In this document: positions 7,510 through 11,435 of the stretch, piece by piece
How positions within the stretch are numbered: position 1 is the stretch's first letter
Layout of the letters: each line of letters begins with the position of its first letter
DNA from: JAPOKJ01 sp043767985
GTDB lineage: Bacteria > Pseudomonadota > Gammaproteobacteria > Burkholderiales > Burkholderiaceae_E
Length of the DNA: 11,435 nucleotides
Assembly: GCA_043767985.1 (NCBI GenBank)
Contig: JAYVKZ010000292.1
Location: 1-11,435, forward strand
Reading direction: 5' to 3'
The notes under the pieces: model-generated
Database searches by the model: none
Seen by the model: only the letters and a program-made list of their open reading frames with translations
What the model was told of the DNA's origin: nothing
Program-made: the position numbers and the translations under genes

Positions 7510-8052
7510 TTGCGTTGCCCTTTTTGTGACCATGCGGACACTCAGGTAATCGAAACTCGGGAGTCGGACGAGGGCGACTCGATTCGCCGTCGGCGGCGCT
7601 GCTTTCAGTGCGACAAACGCTTTACCACCTATGAAAAAGTCGAGCTGGCCCTGCCCGCCGTGGTCAAGAAGAACGGCGCACGCGTTGAGTTTGATCGTCG
7701 CAAGCTTAGGGCCTCGTTGTCGCTATCGCTTCGTAAGCGACCAGTGTCAGCGGAGACGGTCGACTCGGCCATTCACCGGATCGAGGAAAAGCTCTTGAGT
7801 CTGGGTCTAAAGGAAATCGGTTCTGAGAAGGTGGGTGAGCTTGTGATGCGCGAGCTCAAGAAGCTCGACAAGATCGCCTATGTGCGCTTTGCATCGGTCT
7901 ATCGCAGCTTCGAAGACATTGATGAGTTTGCGGAGGTCATTAACGAGGTTTCGCCGCGCGCCGCGATGAAGGCCACGCCACAGAAGGTGTCGTCACAAAA
8001 GGTGTCGTCACAAAAGCCGACGCTGCGATCGCCAAAAATCAAAACTAGCTAA
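7510..8052 (+). CDS. nrdR: transcriptional repressor NrdR
   Basis: NrdR senses ATP/dATP and represses ribonucleotide reductase genes by binding paired NrdR boxes. The 180-residue protein has an N-terminal zinc ribbon with C3, C6, C31 and C34 (RCPFC and CFQCDKRFTTYE), the basic patch RRRRR at 26-30, and an ATP-cone domain from about 49 to 139 (VVKKNGARVEFDRRKL through YVRFASVYRSFEDIDEF). The start is a TTG at 7510, chosen because family members begin exactly MRCPFC; the ribosome-binding site is weak. The tail, from about 148, is about 25-30 residues longer than typical. It contains a tandem repeat QKVSS-QKVSS-QKP encoded by 15-base units. It lies five bases upstream of ribD, probably in one transcript. 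Two NrdR-box-like sites lie about 1.2 kb downstream. Confidence 0.96.
   Translation: MRCPFCDHADTQVIETRESDEGDSIRRRRRCFQCDKRFTTYEKVELALPAVVKKNGARVEFDRRKLRASLSLSLRKRPVSAETVDSAIHRIEEKLLSLGLKEIGSEKVGELVMRELKKLDKIAYVRFASVYRSFEDIDEFAEVINEVSPRAAMKATPQKVSSQKVSSQKPTLRSPKIKTS
7981..8016 (+). repeat. tandem 15-base repeat in the 3' end of nrdR
   Basis: Two units, CAGAAGGTGTCGTCA and CAAAAGGTGTCGTCA, are followed by a partial third (CAAAAG). They differ by one base and encode QKVSS twice. This is an in-frame tandem duplication in the variable C-terminal tail, outside the zinc ribbon and ATP-cone, so copy-number change would be tolerated. Confidence 0.9.
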
Positions 8053-8057
8053 TCGCC

Positions 8058-9170
8058 ATGTTTTCAGAGTTAGATCACCTCCACATGAGTCGCGCGCTTG
8101 AGTTGGCCAGTAAAGGGCTCTTTAGCGCTACGCCCAACCCTCGGGTGGGCTGCGTCATTGTCAAGGACGGCGAAGTGGTCGGTGAGGGCTGGCATCGCCG
8201 GGCCGGCGAGCCCCATGCTGAGGCTTTGGCTCTCGCTCAAGCGGGCGCGCGCGCGCGCGGCGCTACTGTCTATGTCACCTTGGAGCCGTGCTCGCATTTT
8301 GGTCGAACACCTCCCTGCGCCAAGGCTCTTGTGGAGGCGCGCGTAGGGCGTGTCATCGCCGCGATGGAGGATCCTAACCCTCAGGTGGGCGGCCAGGGCT
8401 TTGCCTCATTGCGCACCGCTGGCATTGATGTTCGGTGTGGCCTGCTACATGACGAGGCACTCGCCTTGAACGTCGGCTTTGTCTCCCGCATGAGCCGAGG
8501 CCGCCCTTGGGTTCGAATGAAAATCGCCGCATCGCTCGATGGTGTCACTGCGCTAGCCAATGGTAAGAGCCAATGGATCACTGGGGAGGCGGCACGCCAT
8601 GATGGGCACTATTGGCGTGCACGCGCCTGTGCGATTCTTACTGGCATGGGGACGGTCCGGCAAGACAACCCGACCCTGAATGTGCGTGGCTGGGAAACAG
8701 CGCGTCAGCCCTTGCGTGTGGTGATTGATTCTCGTCTCGAGATCAACCCGGCGGCTCAGATTCTTCAACAAGGACCTGGGCTGGGCGCGAGCTTAATACT
8801 CGCCTGCGCACCGCAAGGCGAGCCCAGCCTTACCCAATTAGCCTCGGCCGCATCCCTTCCCGTGGCCTGGATTGCAAGTGATGCGCAGGGCAAAACCGAT
8901 CTCCTCGCGGCGCTTCAGTGTTTGGCGATGCGTGGCATCAATGAGCTTCATGTTGAAGCCGGTTATAAGCTCAACGGTTCGCTCATTAAGGCTGGTTTAG
9001 TCGATGAATTGTTGATTTATTTTGCACCGAAACTCCTCGGTTCCGGCATGGGGCTCGCGGCGATAGGCCCCCTCGACTCGATTGAAGATGCTGCGAAGTT
9101 TTCGATCCTCGAAATGACGCAGGTTGGCGATGATTTCCGGGTTATTTTGCAAAAACTCTTAACGACGTAA
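8058..9170 (+). CDS. ribD: bifunctional riboflavin biosynthesis deaminase/reductase RibD
   Basis: RibD carries out two cytoplasmic steps: deamination of the GTP-derived pyrimidine, then NADPH-dependent reduction of its ribose. The 370 residues hold both domains. The deaminase (about 8-148) has zinc ligands H53 (with catalytic E55 in HAE), C78 and C87 in LEPCSHFGRTPPC. The reductase (about 149-368) has MKIAASLDGVTALANGKSQWITGEAARHDGHYWRARACAILTG in order, RVVIDSRLEI, and a C-terminal LLIYFAPKLLGSGMGL. The ATG at 8058 is five bases after nrdR; an internal Met at residue 10 is an alternative start. A 15-base alternating GC run (8245-8259) lies inside the deaminase coding region. Normally ribE follows closely; here a non-coding interval and a PEP-CTERM gene intervene. 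The last codons (9141-9170) have a diverged copy at 9245-9274. Confidence 0.96.
   Translation: MFSELDHLHMSRALELASKGLFSATPNPRVGCVIVKDGEVVGEGWHRRAGEPHAEALALAQAGARARGATVYVTLEPCSHFGRTPPCAKALVEARVGRVIAAMEDPNPQVGGQGFASLRTAGIDVRCGLLHDEALALNVGFVSRMSRGRPWVRMKIAASLDGVTALANGKSQWITGEAARHDGHYWRARACAILTGMGTVRQDNPTLNVRGWETARQPLRVVIDSRLEINPAAQILQQGPGLGASLILACAPQGEPSLTQLASAASLPVAWIASDAQGKTDLLAALQCLAMRGINELHVEAGYKLNGSLIKAGLVDELLIYFAPKLLGSGMGLAAIGPLDSIEDAAKFSILEMTQVGDDFRVILQKLLTT
9141..9162 (+). repeat. direct repeat, copy 1 (end of ribD)
   Basis: This 22-base stretch at the end of ribD matches 9245-9266 with two mismatches. It includes the perfect 14-mer GCAAAAACTCTTAA (9149-9162). It encodes VILQKLL, and the ribD stop follows three codons after the repeat begins to diverge. 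Confidence 0.85.
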
Positions 9171-9244
9171 GCTGTATTTAAGTTTGCAGCGCGTTGCTTC
9201 TTCGCTTGCGTTGTTTAAATCAAACGAATGGGCGTCTTTTGAAT

Positions 9245-9266
9245 GTAATTTCGCAAAAACTCTTAA
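9245..9266 (+). repeat. direct repeat, copy 2 (remnant of a ribD 3' end)
   Basis: This second copy lies 104 bases after copy 1. Read in the matching register it gives VISQKLLRE followed by TGA at 9272-9274. The stop therefore falls at the same codon as in ribD (VILQKLLTT, TAA). Conservation of both the peptide and the stop position suggests a true duplicated or displaced ribD terminus rather than chance. Confidence 0.7.
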
Positions 9267-9289
9267 GGGAGTGAAATCGTTGCTTTCAT

Positions 9290-9316
9290 TTGGCTACACT
9301 ATATGTAGTGTAAAAT
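9290..9316 (+). promoter_or_regulatory. possible promoter overlapping the first NrdR-like box
   Basis: TTGGCT (9290-9295, four of six) and TAAAAT (9311-9316, five of six) are separated by 15 bases, somewhat short for sigma70. The first NrdR-like box (9296-9311) fills the spacer and touches the -10. If used, binding there would block RNA polymerase, as expected for a repressor. The leader to the PEP-CTERM start would be about 115 bases. Confidence 0.4.
9296..9311 (+). promoter_or_regulatory. NrdR box 1 (strong match)
   Basis: The sequence ACACTATATGTAGTGT is a near-perfect dyad. It agrees at 15 of 16 positions with the published NrdR-box consensus acaCwAtATaTwGtgt. The symmetry extends one base further on each side (T...A). 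It is paired with a weaker site starting 31 bases later, the usual three-turn spacing of NrdR operators. The nrdR gene is nearby on the same strand. Confidence 0.75.
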
Positions 9317-9326
9317 TCAAGTTAGA

Positions 9327-9342
9327 ACACTACATACTGCGA
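9327..9342 (+). promoter_or_regulatory. NrdR box 2 (weaker match)
   Basis: ACACTACATACTGCGA matches the NrdR consensus at 12 of 16 positions, well in its left half and poorly in its right. Its start is exactly 31 bases after that of box 1, with a 15-base gap. One strong and one degenerate box is common for this regulator. Its left ten bases are also the reverse complement of 9302-9311. Confidence 0.6.
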
Positions 9343-9368
9343 AGTCTAGGGTTAGATATGTGCTCTAG

Positions 9369-9389
9369 AGTGGTGTTCGTCATACCACT
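9369..9389 (+). other. leader stem-loop upstream of the PEP-CTERM gene
   Basis: AGTGGTGT (9369-9376) can pair with ATACCACT (9382-9389) over eight positions, one a G-U wobble, around the five-base loop TCGTC. No T-run follows, so it is not a classic terminator. It would lie in the transcript between the NrdR-like boxes and the PEP-CTERM start and may affect stability or translation. Confidence 0.45.
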
Positions 9390-9436
9390 TGAATCCTGCT
9401 CAAAGACAGAACAAACATTATTTCCTGGGAGGGATC

Positions 9437-10144
9437 TTGATTCATGCCGTTACTTGGGCCTTTAAAAAGGCCAGTGCTATTTGCGCGACAACCCTTATCG
9501 CTCTTGCCGGAGCAAACAGCCATGCCGCAGTCATTACGATTGATGGTTTCAATACCACCCAAGGCCCGGTGATCGACGTCGTGGGAGGCGGTGCAACTGT
9601 CTCAGCGACCACAGCTCCCGGCGATGGTGAGCCCTGGAGCAATCGCGCAGTTTCTGTCACTGCTGTTGGATCAGGAATTTTTGGTGGAGACCCTGCAGCC
9701 ATTGTGACCGGAGGCCTGTTTGGTATTAATAACGATAGCTTGGAATCCAGCACCGTCAAGATTACCTGGACGCTGAATATCATTTCCGGCTTCTCGGTGT
9801 TGAGTGGTGGAAGTCTCGGGTTAGATTTTTTGAACAACAACCCCGCCAATTTAACGGCGACCAATGTTGCACTCACAATAGGTGCCGCGACCCTACCGGC
9901 GTTTAATCTACCGCCGATTCCTCCTGGCCCAACGAACTTGCTCATCCCTCTGAGCGCAGCACAAATTGCGAGCCTCACGAGTGGTGCCACTGCTAGTCTC
10001 ACTTTCAATGGTGGCGATGGGTACGATGTTGTTCTTGATCGAGTGTATCTTGAGCAGTCGGTGCCTCTACCTGGTTCGATCACCCTCTTGGGGCTCGGTC
10101 TTTTCGGCTTGGGCCTAGGTAGGCAATTGAAGCGTGCCGGATAA
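9437..10144 (+). CDS. PEP-CTERM sorted exported protein, function unknown
   Basis: I do not recognise the central domain. The 235-residue protein starts with a signal peptide: basic FKK at 9-11, a hydrophobic stretch ICATTLIALAGA, and probable cleavage at NSHA-AV near residue 30. Gly/Thr/Asn/Val-rich, beta-type sequence without cysteine follows (about 31-205). It ends with a PEP-CTERM sorting signal: VPLPGS at 209-214, a hydrophobic helix, and basic RQLKR at 229-233. The motif is VPLP rather than the canonical VPEP, a known variant type. Such proteins are processed by an exosortase and usually reach the surface or exopolymer matrix; no exosortase is in this window. The start chosen is TTG at 9437 with GGAGG at 9428-9432 and a correctly placed signal peptide; TTG at 9389 would add 16 unlikely residues. 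It separates ribD from ribE. Confidence 0.85.
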   Translation: MIHAVTWAFKKASAICATTLIALAGANSHAAVITIDGFNTTQGPVIDVVGGGATVSATTAPGDGEPWSNRAVSVTAVGSGIFGGDPAAIVTGGLFGINNDSLESSTVKITWTLNIISGFSVLSGGSLGLDFLNNNPANLTATNVALTIGAATLPAFNLPPIPPGPTNLLIPLSAAQIASLTSGATASLTFNGGDGYDVVLDRVYLEQSVPLPGSITLLGLGLFGLGLGRQLKRAG

Positions 10145-10192
10145 AGTCAATGCTTCCCGGTGGTCATGAACTCCCGGTGATATCCTCTAGCC

Positions 10193-10807
10193 ATGTTTAC
10201 TGGCATCGTCACTGCACTTGGAAAAATCAATACCATCCAACCATTAGGGGGCGATGAGGCGGGGGTGCGACTTTATGTCGAGGCCGGAACACTTGGATTG
10301 CAGGATGTCGCAATAGGCGACAGCATCTGTATCCAAGGGGCGTGCATGACGGCCGTTGAAATGCAAGGCAATGTTTTCGCCGTGGACGTGTCCCGCGAAA
10401 GTCTCAGCAAAACGGCGGGTCTTGATCGGCTGGGCGAAGTTAACCTCGAAAAATCCCTCACCTTGGCGACCAAGCTTGGCGGCCATTTGGTCAGTGGCCA
10501 TGTGGATGGCTTGGGGCATGTGACGCGGTTCGATGAGATCGGCGAGAGCTGGCTCTTGGAGATTGAGTCACCTCGCTCTCTGGCCAAGTATTTTGCCTAT
10601 AAAGGTTCAGTGACGGTCAATGGTGTGAGCCTGACGGTTAATCAAGTCATTGATCGTCCAGCATCGGTTCTATTCCAATTGAACCTCATACCCCATACCG
10701 TGCAGGTCACGACCTTGCGCCATCTTCGTCCTGGGCAGGCCGTGAACCTTGAAGTGGATCTGATTGCGCGCTATGTGGAGCGTATGCTTTCGACTCAAGG
10801 CACGTAG
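10193..10807 (+). CDS. ribE: riboflavin synthase, alpha subunit
   Basis: RibE dismutates two 6,7-dimethyl-8-ribityllumazine molecules to riboflavin in the cytoplasm. The 204 residues contain two lumazine-binding repeats (about 1-97 and 98-200). The first begins MFTGIVTALG and has IGDSICIQGACMTA at 41-54, where the usual GDSIAVNGVCLTV is slightly altered but C51 is kept. The linker VNLEKSLTLATKLGGHLVSGHVDG (83-106) is typical. The second repeat has KGSVTVNGVSLTVNQV at 137-152 and LIPHT at 165-169. It starts 48 bases after the PEP-CTERM gene without a clear ribosome-binding site. Its normal partners ribBA and ribH are not seen downstream; a monooxygenase gene follows instead. The symbol ribC is also used for this gene in some species. 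Confidence 0.95.
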   Translation: MFTGIVTALGKINTIQPLGGDEAGVRLYVEAGTLGLQDVAIGDSICIQGACMTAVEMQGNVFAVDVSRESLSKTAGLDRLGEVNLEKSLTLATKLGGHLVSGHVDGLGHVTRFDEIGESWLLEIESPRSLAKYFAYKGSVTVNGVSLTVNQVIDRPASVLFQLNLIPHTVQVTTLRHLRPGQAVNLEVDLIARYVERMLSTQGT

Positions 10808-10842
10808 CGCCGTCGCCATCAAAGCGCTGAGGAGCCAAGGCT

Positions 10843-10872
10843 GTGACTGTCGTCGAGAACGTAAAGCCATGA
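10843..10872 (+). CDS. possible nine-codon leader ORF overlapping the monooxygenase start
   Basis: A GTG at 10843 has an excellent ribosome-binding site, GAGGAG at 10829-10834, eight bases upstream. It reads MTVVENVKP and ends in a TGA that overlaps the monooxygenase ATG as ATGA (10869-10872). The monooxygenase has no good ribosome-binding site of its own, so this ORF may deliver ribosomes by translational coupling. A frameshifted remnant of an older N-terminus is another reading. Confidence 0.35.
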   Translation: MTVVENVKP

Positions 10873-11435
10873 ATCAAACGCAATCCTTGCTAAGAACTGA
10901 GTCGGTCGTCATTATCGGCGGCGGCCCGGTGGGTATGACCCTTGCGGCGCTCTTGTCCAGTTATGGCGTTGCCAATGTGGTCATCGAGGCGGATGAGAGC
11001 TATTGCACCGGCAGTCGCGCGATTTGTGTGTCACGACGGTCCCAAGAAATTTTGAGTTGGGCGGGTGCATCAACAGCGCTGCAGGCCAAGGGGTTGCCTT
11101 GGGCTGGTGGCCGTAGTTATTGGCGAGACCAGGAGGTGCTGCATTTTCAAATGCCGCATGAGCCAACTCAGCGTTTTGCGCCGATGGTCAATATTCAGCA
11201 GTTCTATATCGAGCAATATGCCCACCTCGCTTCTCAAGAGCGCGGCGCCTTCTCGCGGGTTTTGTGGGGCAGCAAGCTTATTGAAGTCGACAATCTTAGC
11301 GATGGTCCCTTGGTGACGTTCGAAGATGCCAAGGGGCAGCAAGAACAAGTGAAGGCCCGCTATCTCATTGCATGTGACGGCGGTCGCAGCACAGTGCGAG
11401 AGCAGCTTGGGCTGCAACTTGAGGGCATGCAGTAC
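10869..11435 (+). CDS. FAD-dependent monooxygenase (MhpA/PheA/TfdB-like), 3'-truncated
   Basis: The window ends inside this gene; 189 residues are visible and no stop is reached. It begins with a Rossmann FAD-binding motif VVIIGGGPVGMTLAALLSSYG (GxGxxG at G17, G19 and G22) and a ribose-binding acid at E40. NIQQFYIEQ follows at 108-116, and the second FAD/NADPH motif ACDGGRSTVREQLG at 168-181, the conserved DG motif of class A flavoprotein monooxygenases. These enzymes hydroxylate aromatic or related substrates with NAD(P)H and oxygen; the specificity is set by the missing C-terminal part and cannot be read here. ATG at 10869 is the first sensible start and places the Rossmann strand normally. 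It follows riboflavin synthase by 61 bases on the same strand and may be co-transcribed with it. Confidence 0.88.
   Translation, partial: MNQTQSLLRTESVVIIGGGPVGMTLAALLSSYGVANVVIEADESYCTGSRAICVSRRSQEILSWAGASTALQAKGLPWAGGRSYWRDQEVLHFQMPHEPTQRFAPMVNIQQFYIEQYAHLASQERGAFSRVLWGSKLIEVDNLSDGPLVTFEDAKGQQEQVKARYLIACDGGRSTVREQLGLQLEGMQY

Noticed and set aside
9296..9311. Generic TetR/GntR-type operator as the explanation of the palindrome
   Set aside because: Possible from symmetry alone, but the exact NrdR consensus and a second site at 31 bases make NrdR the better reading; no TetR or GntR gene is adjacent.
9389..9436. Upstream TTG start at 9389 for the PEP-CTERM protein
   Set aside because: It would put a polar 16-residue stretch ahead of the signal peptide, falls at the end of the leader hairpin, and lacks a ribosome-binding site; TTG at 9437 has GGAGG four bases before it.
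9184..9465. 93-codon open frame after ribD
   Set aside because: It runs through the NrdR-like boxes and the duplicated ribD end, has no ribosome-binding site or recognisable domain, and overlaps the PEP-CTERM start in another frame.
9442..10083. 213-codon minus-strand frame opposite the PEP-CTERM gene
   Set aside because: The plus strand has a signal peptide and sorting signal in one frame; the minus frame has neither domain nor start signals.
10145..10192. FMN riboswitch upstream of riboflavin synthase
   Set aside because: The 48-base gap is far too short and contains none of the conserved FMN-element sequence.

Overview
This 11.4 kb window looks like a chromosomal segment of a betaproteobacterium, most likely Burkholderiales. 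That placement is an inference from gene order (DUF6776-like gene, bactofilin, erpA, anmK, M23 peptidase, dtd; then glyA, nrdR, ribD, ribE), from the moderate GC content, and from a PEP-CTERM sorted protein. It has not been tested by a database search. Coding density is high. I see no rRNA, tRNA, CRISPR array, transposase or prophage gene.

Layout. Positions 2-1309 (+) hold a 5'-truncated coiled-coil protein of DUF6776 type, a bactofilin and the Fe-S carrier ErpA. They converge on a minus-strand pair (4087-1338): a membrane-anchored M23 murein endopeptidase followed by anhydro-N-acetylmuramic acid kinase, both acting on peptidoglycan turnover or recycling. From 4292 a plus-strand run encodes D-aminoacyl-tRNA deacylase (dtd), a YbhB/PEBP-like protein and a histidine phosphatase. 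Next come serine hydroxymethyltransferase (glyA), the ribonucleotide reductase repressor NrdR, and the bifunctional riboflavin enzyme RibD. After ribD there is a 266-base non-coding interval and a PEP-CTERM exported protein, then riboflavin synthase (ribE). The window ends inside an FAD-dependent aromatic-type monooxygenase.

The most unusual part is 9141-9436. It contains two sites matching the NrdR box, 31 bp start to start, which is the paired spacing known for NrdR operators. They lie upstream of a PEP-CTERM protein gene rather than a ribonucleotide reductase gene, about 1.2 kb downstream of nrdR itself. The first site sits in the spacer of a plausible sigma70 promoter. The same interval holds a diverged copy of the last codons of ribD, including a stop at the equivalent codon, and a leader hairpin. 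This suggests a rearrangement that separated ribD from ribE and brought in a regulated cassette. Other points of interest are a Ser-to-Pro change in the signature motif of the deacylase, the absence of tyrS from the place it often occupies next to dtd, and a nine-codon leader ORF that overlaps the monooxygenase start.
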